The notes beneath the pieces are model-generated. The model saw nothing but the letters and a program-made list of their open reading frames with translations. It searched no databases and was not told the DNA's origin. Positions 8,727 to 17,659 of a stretch of 64,000 nucleotides of DNA are shown piece by piece (the stretch's first letter is position 1; the number at the start of each line of letters is the position of its first letter). The translations under genes and the position numbers were made by a program. This DNA comes from Saprospiraceae bacterium (GTDB lineage: Bacteria > Bacteroidota > Bacteroidia > Chitinophagales > Saprospiraceae). The DNA lies in assembly GCA_016715405.1 (NCBI GenBank), contig JADKAE010000006.1, positions 124,001 to 188,000 of the forward strand, written 5' to 3'.

Positions 8727-9844
8727 TGTGGCAGAGAATGAGGGAGAGATGGAGAGAGGGAGAGAGGGAGCGACTTTTTTGGGTATTGATCATAGTGCTG
8801 TGGTCGTGCAACGATAACAGACTGGCGTATATTTCATCTGAGCCGACGCCATATAAACTGGAAGAGCCGGCTAATTTTGTTAAAATGCAAATACCGGCTG
8901 ATAACCCCCTCACCAAAGAAGGTATTGCGTTGGGCGAGCGATTATTTTTCGACCCTATCTTATCTGCTGACAGCAGCTTGTCGTGTGCGAGTTGCCATAT
9001 TCCTTCCCTGGCTTTTACCGACGGCAAAGCGCGGAGCGTGGGGGTAGGTGGCAAAACCGTGCGGCGCAGTGCGCCTTCGCTGATCAACGTGGGGTATCAT
9101 TACAAAGGGTTGTTTTGGGACGGCCGGGTGCAATCGCTCGAAATGCAAGCGCTGATGCCGGTGGTAGATCACAGCGAGATGGACAACAGCTGGGAAGTGG
9201 CCGAAGAGCGGCTCCGCCGGCATAGCGATTACCCCATACTTTTTCGCCGGGCTTTTGGCATCAGGAGGACATCCGACATTGATCGTTACCTGGCGGCCAA
9301 AGCGCTGGCCCAATTTGAGCGCACGCTGGTCAACCACAACTCCAAATTTGACCGGGTACAGCGCGGGGATGCAAAATTCACTGCTGATGAAAAGCGCGGC
9401 TGGCAGATATTTTTCGACGACAGCCAGGAACTGCCCACCTCCGAGTGCGGCCATTGCCATATCGACCCGCTGTTTACTACGCTGGGCTTTTTCAACAACG
9501 GCATCGAGCAGGTGAACACATTAGGAGATTTCCGGGACAAGGGTCTGGGTGCAGTAACCGGACATATCAGCGATAATGGAAAATTCCGCACCCCTACCCT
9601 GCGCAATATCATGCTGACGGCGCCGTACATGCACGACGGCCGTTTTGCCACTTTAGACGAAGTCTTCGACCACTACATTTCGGGAGGGCATTTTGCCGAC
9701 AACGTAAACCCCAACGTGCGAAAATTGCGGTTGCGGGAGCAGGACAAAAAAGATTTAATCGCATTTTTACAAACACTAACCGACTCCACATTTGTTAATT
9801 ATAGCGTACCTGGATCATCCGGGGCTGATTTAAGTTTACAATAA
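8723..9844 (+). CDS. Di-haem cytochrome c peroxidase family protein (MauG/MbnH type), copy 1
   Basis: A 373-residue exported protein with two c-type haem attachment motifs, CASCH (Cys88-His92) and CGHCH (Cys242-His246). Other family signatures are FDPILSADSSLSCASC, FWDGRV and the C-terminal PTLRNIMLTAPYMHDGRF. The N-terminus has a hydrophobic run ending VLWSC, a possible lipobox. Classic members reduce hydrogen peroxide; MauG and MbnH relatives instead oxidise residues of a partner protein. The ATGA overlap with an MbnP-like gene favours the second role. Most of the charged N-terminal segment (RERWREGERER) is encoded by an 8-bp purine repeat at 8740-8771, so the true start is uncertain. Confidence 0.9.
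   Translation: MMWQRMRERWREGERERLFWVLIIVLWSCNDNRLAYISSEPTPYKLEEPANFVKMQIPADNPLTKEGIALGERLFFDPILSADSSLSCASCHIPSLAFTDGKARSVGVGGKTVRRSAPSLINVGYHYKGLFWDGRVQSLEMQALMPVVDHSEMDNSWEVAEERLRRHSDYPILFRRAFGIRRTSDIDRYLAAKALAQFERTLVNHNSKFDRVQRGDAKFTADEKRGWQIFFDDSQELPTSECGHCHIDPLFTTLGFFNNGIEQVNTLGDFRDKGLGAVTGHISDNGKFRTPTLRNIMLTAPYMHDGRFATLDEVFDHYISGGHFADNVNPNVRKLRLREQDKKDLIAFLQTLTDSTFVNYSVPGSSGADLSLQ
8740..8771. repeat. 8-bp tandem repeat (GAGGGAGA), four copies, inside the start of the peroxidase gene
   Basis: Four octamers, GAGGGAGA/GATGGAGA/GAGGGAGA/GAGGGAGC, lie within the first 20 codons of the downstream gene and a few bases after the stop of the upstream gene. This is the same kind of array as in non-coding spacers, but here it is translated. 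Confidence 0.8.
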
Positions 9845-9857
9845 AATACTTAAGCGA

Positions 9858-10971
9858 ATGAGACTCTTTACCATAGCCTTGCTGGCGGTATCAGCGATTA
9901 TTGCCATTAACGCATGCGATGACGATGACAAGCCCTGCAGCAATTGCCCCAACAACGACCTTATTTCAGGCGAATACAACCCACAACCATACAATCTGGC
10001 GGTGCCATCTTTCTTTCCGCCACCCATCATTCCTGCGGATAATCCGCTTACCGTAGAAGGTGTAGAATTGGGGAGGAGACTGTTTTACGACAAGATCCTG
10101 TCAGCTGATGGTACCATGTCTTGTGCTACTTGCCATTTACCCGAAAAATCCTTTACTGACGGAAATGCCGTAAGTACCGGTATATTGGGCATAGCAGGGC
10201 GCCGAAGTTCCATGGCTATCGTCAACCTGGCGTACAATGCCAAAGGATTTTTCTGGGATGGCCGTGCCGCCACTTTGGAAGAACAGGCCTTGTTGCCCGT
10301 AGAAGACCATATAGAGCTCAACGAAAGCTGGCCGAATGTGATAGAAAAGATACGCAACCATGCCGATTATCCGCTGCGTTTCCGCAAAGCCTTCGGTATT
10401 GACCGCAAAAGCGAAATCACCAAAGAATTGGCCGTAAAGGCCATCGCCCAGTTTGAGCGCACCTTCATCAGTGCCGACTCGAAATACGACAAGGTGGTCT
10501 GGAAAAATGAGGGTTGGTTTACCGACCAGGAAGAACGCGGCAAAATGCTCTTTTCTTCGAAGAATCGCAAATTGTAAACCACCCTGGCTGTTCGCACTGC
10601 CATATAGCCGTGTTTTTCACCGATAACAACTACAAAAACAACGGGTTAGACAATGTGGCTTCGCTCACTGATTTTCCCGACCTGGCCGCGGCGCCATCAA
10701 CGGTAGCGTTTACGACAACGGCAAATTCAGGGTGCCCACGTTGCGCAACATAGAACTCACCGCCCCCTACATGCACGATGGCCGCTTCCAAACGCTCGAG
10801 CAGGTGCTGGACCACTACAGCGCAGGGGGGCACGGCGTAGAAAACGAAGACGTCAACATCCGTCCCTTCCCCCTTACCGAACAGGACAAACAAGATCTGA
10901 TCGCGTTTATGAAGACCCTGACAGATACCTCTTTTGTGAATAATCCTGCGTTTAGTGATCCTTTTCAGTAA
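9858..10971 (+). CDS. Di-haem cytochrome c peroxidase family protein, copy 2 (two frame breaks)
   Basis: This lipoprotein (lipobox region AIIAINAC, Cys20) is homologous to its neighbour. The first haem motif is CATCH (Cys89-His93) and the second, CSHCH, lies after the first frame break. The C-terminal PTLRNIELTAPYMHDGRF is intact after the second. The breaks are at 10551-10554 (T4; one T appears missing, restoring KMLFFEESQIVNHPGC) and 10684-10685 (GG; one G appears missing, restoring LGRGAINGSVYDNGKFRVPT). With both repaired the protein is about 371 residues, like copy 1. Both are homopolymer deletions and probably sequencing errors. It differs from copy 1 near the N-terminus (CSNCPNND) and may act on the other MbnP-like protein. 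Confidence 0.86.
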
Positions 10972-11004
10972 AGTTATCGGTTATCGGTTCTCGAGTTCTG
11001 TTGT
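10970..11004. repeat. Heptad repeat (TTATCGG/TTCTCGA) after the peroxidase stop
   Basis: Two exact and one or two degenerate copies of a 7-bp unit follow the stop codon. The sequence from the stop onward (cagTAAagttatcggttatc) is nearly the same as that after the PyrC-like gene at 27555, so this unit recurs at two unrelated loci. Confidence 0.7.
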
Positions 11005-11225
11005 GGGCTTGTGGTAGGTCCGAATGGGTGGGGTTTATTATAACCCCAGGCTTCTAATTCACAGAATTACTCTACACCAGTTAATTAAAAATTGATTTTC
11101 AATTATTTGAATCTTTTTTTCAACAACTGAACATATTAAAATTCCAATTTTTTTTTTCACAAAGTCCTTTTTTTGTCTTTGCGATAAGCAAATAATCTAG
11201 TGATGTTTGTATTGTCAAACGAAAG

Positions 11226-11485
11226 GAACGCCGGTGAAAGCACCGGCATGACAAAAAGGGATAAAAAAAATGGGATTGTACATTTGCCTGAAGTAAGCCA
11301 GGTTATTAGGGATAAGTAACCTGGCTTACTAAAGCAAATACCCGAAGAGGGTTTGATTTTCAACACTGACATCGATAAGATCAAAATATACTGACGACTT
11401 CGTCAGATTTTCAGTTTCGTATATGTTCATGGGATTATGATGATAAGATAAGCCGTATCGCAACAACGATGCGGCTTATTTTTTT
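11226..11485 (+). other. Hairpin-rich non-coding region with a terminal intrinsic terminator; possible small RNA
   Basis: The gap 10972-11508 has no convincing gene. Four hairpins line up in it: a 7-bp perfect stem with loop AAAG at 11230-11247; a 14-bp perfect stem with an 11-base loop at 11292-11330; a 6-bp stem with loop ACTT at 11391-11406; and at 11447-11485 a stem followed by a T7 run on the plus strand. The last has the form of an intrinsic terminator. The nearest upstream plus-strand gene ends at 10971, nearly 500 bases away, so the region may be a structured RNA or a long 3' UTR. The part from 11040 to 11200 is AT-rich and otherwise featureless. Confidence 0.5.
11447..11485 (+). terminator. 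Intrinsic terminator
   Basis: The left arm ends AAGCCGTATCG and the right arm begins CGATGCGGCTT; they pair over 11 positions with one G-T wobble, the loop is CAACAA, and a T7 run follows after TTA. The T run is on the plus-strand side. The hairpin also lies 24 bases beyond the stop of the minus-strand gene but has no T run in that direction. Confidence 0.75.
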
Positions 11486-11508
11486 GTACTAAGCCGGGCT
11501 CCCGGCTA

Positions 11509-14458
11509 TCAATCCAGTTCAGGCAAAGTAAAGCGATAGGAATTCAGGGCGTTGTACACCACTTGGTGCGTGCGTTCGCGTACTTTTTCATTAAAAATTT
11601 TTCGGTTGCGGGCGTCGGGATAAATGCGGTTAGAAAGAAAGACAAAAACAAGTTGCTCTTTGGGATCTGCCCAAATACAGGCTCCGGTAAAGCCGGTATG
11701 GCCAAATGAAAGGGTGGGTGCGCTGCGGGCGTGCGCTGCCTGTCGTTTTTCGTCGGGTTTGTCAAAGCCTAACCCCCGGTGGTTGCCGTGGTCGGCGCTG
11801 GTAAAATAACTTACCGTAGTGGATTTTAGATAGGTTTTACCCCCATACTTTCCTTGATTCAGCAATAACTGGAACAACACGGCCATGTCTTCGGCGTTGG
11901 AAAACAGGCCTGCGCTGCCCGTCACCCCGCCAAACAGCGCGGCGGTTTGATCGTGTACATAGCCATGTACCAGTTGCTTGCGCCAACGCGTATCGTTTTC
12001 GGTGGGCACTATTTGCTGGGGGGAGAAATTCGACAAAGGATGAAAGGCGATATGGCGCAGTCCCAGTGGTCTGTAAAATTGCGCCATAGCAAGAAGATCG
12101 AGGCTTTTTTTGTAACGCCGTTCGAGTACTTGTTGTAGTAAAATAAAATTAAGGTCGCTATACCGGTATGTCTTTTTTCTGGATACCCGCGTAGTAGACA
12201 CTTCTTTCCATATTTCGTTGATATAGCGCTGATTAAAATAAAAGCTATCTGCCACTTGCAGGCTATAGGGTTTGCTTTTTGTACGGCAAAAATAATCTTT
12301 TTCTTTGCACACCAGGCCGGGTACGGCGCGATAGCGAAGATAAGGCACTACCGGCATACCCGCAGGAAGCCCCGAAGCATGTACCAGCAATTGCTTTATG
12401 GTAATATCCCGGATAGTAGCCCGTCTGGTGAGTTGCATGTGGCTTTTTAACCGGTCGTTTATTCTGATTTTTTTTTCTTCATACGCTTTCATGGCAATAA
12501 GGGTAGTGGCGGCGACTTTGGTGAGCGACGCCACGTCGTATAGGTCGTCGTAGCGCACACGCTGCAGGCTATCGTATGCATGATAACCAAAGGCTTTAGA
12601 ATAAATAATCTGCCCGTTTTTGGCTACTACCACCTGGCACCCCGGCATGGCTTTTTTTACCGATGGCGCTATTCACAATCGCATCAATACCGGCCAGTTT
12701 TTCGGGTGCTATACCCACTGTGGAGGGGCGGCTATACGTTAGGCGCAGCACTTTAGGCAAGCCAAACCGCGCATAGTCGAACCGTTGGAGCAAGGCTGGA
12801 GACAAACGGCCCTGACCGGCTGCGGCGCCAAAAAGAAGCTGTGCCATCAGTGCCTCGGTATCCTCGGTGCGTTCGGGAGCGTGAATAATGGCATAACTTG
12901 TATCGAGTTGCTCCAATTGCTGCTCGTCGCCAAAATGAGCTACTACCGTAGGCACCTGCTTGGCGAGCCTGGCGATGGCCGACAGGAACGCCGTGTCTGC
13001 CGGTTTCCAGCCCTCCGGTTTGTCCAATACCAGGATAAAGTGGTGAGATTTAAAGCTGTCCAACTCAGTGCGCAATTGAGTCTTCCAGCGGGTATCCGAT
13101 AATACATAAGCGGTATCCACACGGGCATACCTGCTCACAAACTGCGTAAATGATTTGGCTGGCCCTCCACCGTATTGAATAATTCGATACAAACGCGGGA
13201 AAGCGCCAGAAAGCGGTAATTGCCTGTGGCGATGCGCCATAGACAACGACGCCTCACTGATCCGATGCTGCAATACGCGCCAGTCTTCGGATGTAAAATG
13301 CGCCAACACCCTATCGCGGTTAATGGGTGGCTTGGGAGCAGTCTTGCTAAAGGTAGTTTGCAATCCATCCTGAACTTCTCCCTCTTGTATTTCGGGCAAT
13401 TGATACGACCACACCTTGGCGAGAAGTATTCGCCTGACTTTTTCCTCAAGCGTAGCGCGACTCAATGCCCCGCTTCGCACCAACCGGCGCAGGTATTGGT
13501 GTATGAGCAGTGGATCGTCATTAATAACCAACAGATCGGCTCCTGCAATGAGCAATGCTTCCGCCATTGCCGGCGTAGTGGTTTCACCTGCCAGTAAACC
13601 ACTGAAATCGAGCCGTTCCCTGAGCAGTTTCACTGCATAGCCGGCGGGTTGCCGCGAAAGCCCAACTGCTGCCGGGTCGAGCCAAAACCCGCCTATACCC
13701 TGCCTGATCAATTGCCGGTATGGCCTAAGCAGGCTATCCAACACACGAAAAGAATCACGTGGGGTGGTAAAAAGCGAGGGGCGCAGCGAATGCCCCATAC
13801 TGAGTATGTGGCGGCGGTTGAATTCTATTATCCTGTCTAATTCTTCGCAAACTGTTGTCGCACAATTTTCTTCTGAAAGTGAATCTTTCGGCACGTTAAT
13901 GGAGAAACTCACATGGACGCCCGATGCCAGAGCCTGTGCGGGGTATATCCGCGAAAGCCATTCCCTCAGGGTGTCTGCCGCCGGCGATACCCGCAGCGTA
14001 GCTTCAGCAGGAAACACGGGTAAGTCGTTAAACTGGTTGTTGAGCAAAAAAGACGCCTCCGTGCCCTGCCAAAATAATGGCGCAGCGATGCTACGCAGGC
14101 TATCAGAAACGACCAGAAAGCGCTTCAACCCAATATCGTACATGATCGCGCCGCCAATTGTACTCCTCCTGGCCCATTGATACACCTGCGAAGAGGGCTC
14201 CCCGCATACGCGCAATATCAGCATTTGGCCAATGAGCTGGTCCGTGCTCATTTCACTCAATAGCTCGTCCACTTCCGCCGGATCCGCAGCTAAGAACGGC
14301 GGATAACTCGAGAATTTCGGCGCCACACGCACGCGCTGTTTTTCGCAACCCATCGCCCCTAAAAAGACAACGAATGCCCCTAGCCATATTAGATATGTGA
14401 ACCGGCTTTTCAAAATACACCGTTTTTCAATTGATTGTGGTTGGTATTGACCTAGCAC
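11509..14458 (-). CDS. GH3 (NagZ-like) domain fused to a serine beta-lactamase-family domain (frame broken at 12652-12658)
   Basis: The two halves overlap in different frames. Removing one base from the T7 run at 12652-12658 (A7 on the coding strand) joins them as SAIGKKAMPGCQVVV. The result is a roughly 980-residue protein with the architecture known in Bacteroidota: N-terminal lipoprotein signal (FVVFLGAMGC), GH3 domain, then a penicillin-binding/beta-lactamase fold. The second domain keeps SLTK (SxxK), YSDLNF and GHTG. The GH3 domain looks inactive: the KHFPGHGD segment is missing and the catalytic-Asp motif (normally TDALxM) reads LLAGETTTPAM. The start is uncertain: GTG at 14458 or TTG at 14413, the latter giving a shorter signal peptide. 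A role in peptidoglycan turnover is inferred. Confidence 0.85.
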
Positions 14459-14677
14459 TCTAACGATATTTCTGCAAAATACGTTGTTATGCCTATATTA
14501 AAGTTACAACAGACGTACTTACATTCTGCTTATTTTATTACTTTCTTTAATATGAGGCGTTTTGGGGCATCTTGGGACATCTTTCAGGTGGAACTTGCAT
14601 GCATTTGATTTTGTTAGTAAATTTATGCACACTGCCAATTTGAACTATCAAGTATTACATGCAAATACGAAATTCAT

Positions 14678-15361
14678 ATGCCATCTGCTAATATCGAAAA
14701 AAGGGTGATCAATTTAGAGCAGGTTTTTGCAGATTTTATGGTTTCTCAGGATAGAAACCTAACTCGCCTTGAGACAGAAATGAGGGACTTCAAGGACGAG
14801 ATGAAAGACTTCAAAGATGAGATGAGGGACTTCAAGGACGAGATGAGGGACTTCAAAGTATTTGTCGAAAAAGATATCGCTGAATCAAAGGAAGAGCGTC
14901 GGCAGATGACCAGGCAGTGGGGCGATCTGGCCAATAAGTTGGGTACGGTTGTGGAGGATATTGTTTTTCCCGCATCACGCCCTGTACTCGAAAAATATTT
15001 TGGAGAATCAATCCCATTTATCTTCATCCATGCGGTTAAGAAAGTTAAATCGATGCGGATAGAGGGAGAATATGATGTAGTTGCGGTAAGCGATAAGCGC
15101 GTATTCATTATCGAAGTAAAAACCACCCCCAGGGCAAAATACCTCCAGGAATTTGAAAGCAATCTGGTTAAATTCCGCAAATTATTCCCGGAATACAATC
15201 ATCTCGGTCTGATTCCTATTTTTGCGGGCTTGCGATTTGAAAAACCGTTTATCGATAAAGCTACTGCAAAAGGGATATATGTAATGGCTTACAGAGAGTG
15301 GGATTATATGGATATTCTTAATTTTGACAATTTGCCACTCGCTGATGCTACCAGATATTGA
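14678..15361 (+). CDS. Coiled-coil protein with PD-(D/E)XK nuclease-like domain (DUF3782-like)
   Basis: A 227-residue soluble protein. Residues 1-90 form a charged coiled coil that includes three perfect heptads (MRDFKDE) encoded by 21-bp DNA repeats. The C-terminal half has the restriction-endonuclease-like pattern GEYDVVAV then VFIIEVKTT (Asp133, Glu146, Lys148). Proteins of this type are common in Bacteroidota and cyanobacteria as orphan genes; their role is unknown, and DNA binding or cleavage is only suggested by the fold. The gene and its 219-base upstream gap are more AT-rich than the surroundings. It overlaps the end of the convergent murB by 14 bases, which suggests it was inserted here. 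Confidence 0.8.
   Translation: MPSANIEKRVINLEQVFADFMVSQDRNLTRLETEMRDFKDEMKDFKDEMRDFKDEMRDFKVFVEKDIAESKEERRQMTRQWGDLANKLGTVVEDIVFPASRPVLEKYFGESIPFIFIHAVKKVKSMRIEGEYDVVAVSDKRVFIIEVKTTPRAKYLQEFESNLVKFRKLFPEYNHLGLIPIFAGLRFEKPFIDKATAKGIYVMAYREWDYMDILNFDNLPLADATRY
14780..14857 (+). repeat. 21-bp in-frame coding repeat, about 3.7 copies
   Basis: Units start at 14780, 14801, 14822 and 14843 (ATGAGGGACTTCAAGGACG form). They encode a 7-residue coiled-coil heptad, so changes in copy number would keep the frame and lengthen the coil. Confidence 0.9.
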
Positions 15362-16361
15362 CCTCAGGGGTCAGCCTGATGCCAAATTGCTTTTCTACGC
15401 TATTAATGATCCGCTGCGCCAGCCCGAATACCTCCTGGCCCGATGCACCGCCGTAATTGACTAATACCAGCGCCTGTTTGTCATAGCACCCTACCGGCCC
15501 CTCCCGAAATCCTTTCCAACCGCACTGCTCGATGAGCCAACCCGCGGGCACTTTTACCCGGCCGTCGCTTCCCGGGAAATGGACGATACGGGGGTATTGC
15601 TGCTGCAAGGCCTCAAATTGGGCGGCAGGTATCTCCGGATTTTTAAAAAAACTACCTGCATTGCCGAGCTTGGTGGGGTCGGGCAGTTTGCTGCTGCGAA
15701 TGCTGATGACGGCTTCGCTGACATCATGGATAGTAGGTTCCTCTATTCCCTTTTCCTGCAATGTGTCCCGGATTGCGCCATATGCGGTATTCAACCGGTG
15801 ATCCGTTTTGGTAAGCTGTAAATATACATACGCGATAAAATACTTGCCTGCCGCTTCCCTTTTGAATATACTGTCGCGGTAACCAAACCGGCATTCGTCT
15901 TGTCGAAATACTTTCAGGCTACCATCTTCAAGCGATACCGCTTCGAGGTGGCTAAATACGTCTTTGATTTCTACGCCATAAGCGCCGATATTTTGTATGG
16001 GGGCGGCTCCCACAGTTCCAGGAATGAGCGAAAGGTTTTCGATACCCCCCAGATTGTGCTGCAGGCACCACTGTACCAGTTGATGCCAGTTGACCCCACC
16101 GCCGGCGCAAATAAGCGCATGGGTATCGTTTTCACTTTCGATGGTGATGCCCTGTATATTGTTGCGAATGACGATCCCAGCTACGTCGTGGGTGAGCAAG
16201 ATATTGCTGCCGCCTCCCAGGATGCGCACAGATCGACCCCCAGACTGCGCGAGTAGTTCACGCAATTCATTGATGGAGTTTGCCGGCGCATAATAAGATG
16301 CATTTGCATCAATCCCGAAAGTATTGAGCGACTGGAGCGAATAATCGGAGTGAAATGTCAT
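15348..16361 (-). CDS. murB: UDP-N-acetylenolpyruvoylglucosamine reductase
   Basis: This 337-residue cytoplasmic FAD enzyme uses NADPH to reduce UDP-GlcNAc-enolpyruvate to UDP-MurNAc, the second committed step of peptidoglycan synthesis. It shows the FAD-binding pattern (RILGGGSNILLTHDVAG), the central IPGTVGAAPIQNIGAYG, and the active-site Ser segment (LGNAGSFFKNPEI). Length and motifs fit the type I (E. coli-like) form. It follows mnmA by 31 bases on the same strand and is probably co-transcribed with it. Its 3' end overlaps the convergent nuclease-like gene. Confidence 0.97.
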   Translation of the reverse strand: MTFHSDYSLQSLNTFGIDANASYYAPANSINELRELLAQSGGRSVRILGGGSNILLTHDVAGIVIRNNIQGITIESENDTHALICAGGGVNWHQLVQWCLQHNLGGIENLSLIPGTVGAAPIQNIGAYGVEIKDVFSHLEAVSLEDGSLKVFRQDECRFGYRDSIFKREAAGKYFIAYVYLQLTKTDHRLNTAYGAIRDTLQEKGIEEPTIHDVSEAVISIRSSKLPDPTKLGNAGSFFKNPEIPAAQFEALQQQYPRIVHFPGSDGRVKVPAGWLIEQCGWKGFREGPVGCYDKQALVLVNYGGASGQEVFGLAQRIINSVEKQFGIRLTPEVNIW

Positions 16362-16392
16362 GTGGCTGGTAGCACTGGTTTAATACACTAAG

Positions 16393-17502
16393 TTAGTCAT
16401 CCCATCGCAAACTGCTGTGAATAATCCCACCGCCGACTACGTGGTCGCCTTCATAAAATACAGCAGATTGACCGGGAGCGACACCTTTGACGTTCGCAAA
16501 AAATTCTACTGCCACCGAACCGTCGGCTTCGGCATTGAGCCTGCTCAAGGCGCCTTCGTCTTTATAGCGGATTTTAGTCACTACCTCCAGATCCGGGGGA
16601 ATCTCCGCATATTTCATCGAGTTGACGCGCGCTACGCGCATGCCGTTGCGCACCAGGTCGTCGAGCGAACCCAGCACGACGGTGTTGGTATCGGGGCGAA
16701 TTTCGGTAACGAACATGGGCTCGCCAAAAGCCACGCCGAGGCCTTTGCGTTGGCCGATGGTATAAAACGGATAACCTTGGTGCTTGCCCAATATGTCCCC
16801 CTTCGTATTGACAAAATTGCCACCTTTCACCTGCGCTTCCAGTTCCGGAATACGGTGTTTGAGAAAACTCCTGTAGTCGTTATCAGGTACAAAGCAGATC
16901 TCATAGCTTTCCGCCTTTTTCGACAATTCTTCGTAGCCGAAATCGTAGGCGATCTGACGCACCTGCGGTTTGGTGAGATGGCCCAGCGGGAAACGGCTGC
17001 GGTGCAGGCATTCCTGGCTCAACCCCCACAACACATAACTCTGGTCTTTTTGCTCGTCGGCAGATTTGACAATAAATTTTCTGCCGTCGAGTTCGCCAAT
17101 CTGGGCATAATGGCCGGTGGCGATAAACTCGCATTCCATCGCATCGGCCCGGTGCAAGAGGGCATTCCACTTGATATGGGTGTTACACAATACGCAAGGG
17201 TTGGGCGTCCGGCCGGCAAGGTATTCTTCTACAAAATTGTCGATGACATAGTCGCCAAATTCATCGCGGATGTCGATAATAAAATGGTGAAAGCCCATGC
17301 TGACAGCAACCTGCCTGGCATCATTGATCGAGTCGAGGCTGCAACAGCCGGTTTCTTTGCGTGTAGCGCCCGAATTGGCATAATCCCAGGTTTTCATGGT
17401 GATGCCAATTACTTCGTACCCCTCTTCGTGCAACAGCATGGCGGTGACGGTACTGTCGATACCTCCGCTCATGGCTACCAGCACTTTTCCCAATTTGCTC
17501 AT
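16393..17502 (-). CDS. mnmA: tRNA 2-thiouridine(34) synthase MnmA
   Basis: This 369-residue cytoplasmic enzyme activates U34 of Lys, Glu and Gln tRNAs with ATP and inserts sulfur. The PP-loop is visible near the start (AMSGGIDSTVTAMLL). The catalytic pair is represented by NPCVLCNTHIKW and SYEICFVPDNDYRSFL, and the RNA-contacting segment GHYAQIG is present. Length is normal. A TACTTTTG promoter-like element lies 44 bases upstream. murB follows. Confidence 0.97.
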   Translation of the reverse strand: MSKLGKVLVAMSGGIDSTVTAMLLHEEGYEVIGITMKTWDYANSGATRKETGCCSLDSINDARQVAVSMGFHHFIIDIRDEFGDYVIDNFVEEYLAGRTPNPCVLCNTHIKWNALLHRADAMECEFIATGHYAQIGELDGRKFIVKSADEQKDQSYVLWGLSQECLHRSRFPLGHLTKPQVRQIAYDFGYEELSKKAESYEICFVPDNDYRSFLKHRIPELEAQVKGGNFVNTKGDILGKHQGYPFYTIGQRKGLGVAFGEPMFVTEIRPDTNTVVLGSLDDLVRNGMRVARVNSMKYAEIPPDLEVVTKIRYKDEGALSRLNAEADGSVAVEFFANVKGVAPGQSAVFYEGDHVVGGGIIHSSLRWDD

Positions 17503-17545
17503 TATCTATACCTGTTAATACTAACACTTATTTAAAATCCGTTCA

Positions 17546-17553
17546 CAAAAGTA
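17546..17553 (-). promoter_or_regulatory. Bacteroidota-type -7 element for mnmA (TACTTTTG)
   Basis: On the minus strand TACTTTTG matches the Bacteroidota consensus TAnnTTTG, 43 bases before the mnmA start. No clear TTG at -33 was seen. Confidence 0.55.
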
Positions 17554-17600
17554 CAATTTTATGCCGCCGAAAGTTCACGCAGGGTATGCCGGCATTTTTT

Positions 17601-17631
17601 TTGCACATTGCCGGCCGAGCGGCTATCTTTG
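17601..17631 (+). promoter_or_regulatory. Bacteroidota-type promoter for the RlpA-like gene
   Basis: TTG at 17601-17603 (within a T-rich run) and TATCTTTG at 17624-17631 are separated by 20 bases. This matches the TTG / TAnnTTTG promoter of the phylum, 28 bases before the start codon. Confidence 0.75.
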
Positions 17632-17659
17632 AACCTTATTCTTCAAATTTGCTGTCCAT

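Noticed and set aside
10514..10753. A separate small c-type cytochrome gene
   Set aside because: The frame holds only the middle of the second peroxidase, including its second CxxCH, between two one-base deletions.
11157..11384. A 75-codon minus-strand frame in the gap after the peroxidase genes
   Set aside because: It has no convincing start, no ribosome binding site and no recognisable pattern, and it crosses the strong hairpin at 11292-11330.
16417..17535. A 372-codon open frame on the plus strand opposite mnmA
   Set aside because: It is exactly antisense to a clear mnmA, has no family motifs, and its length follows from the codon use of the real gene.
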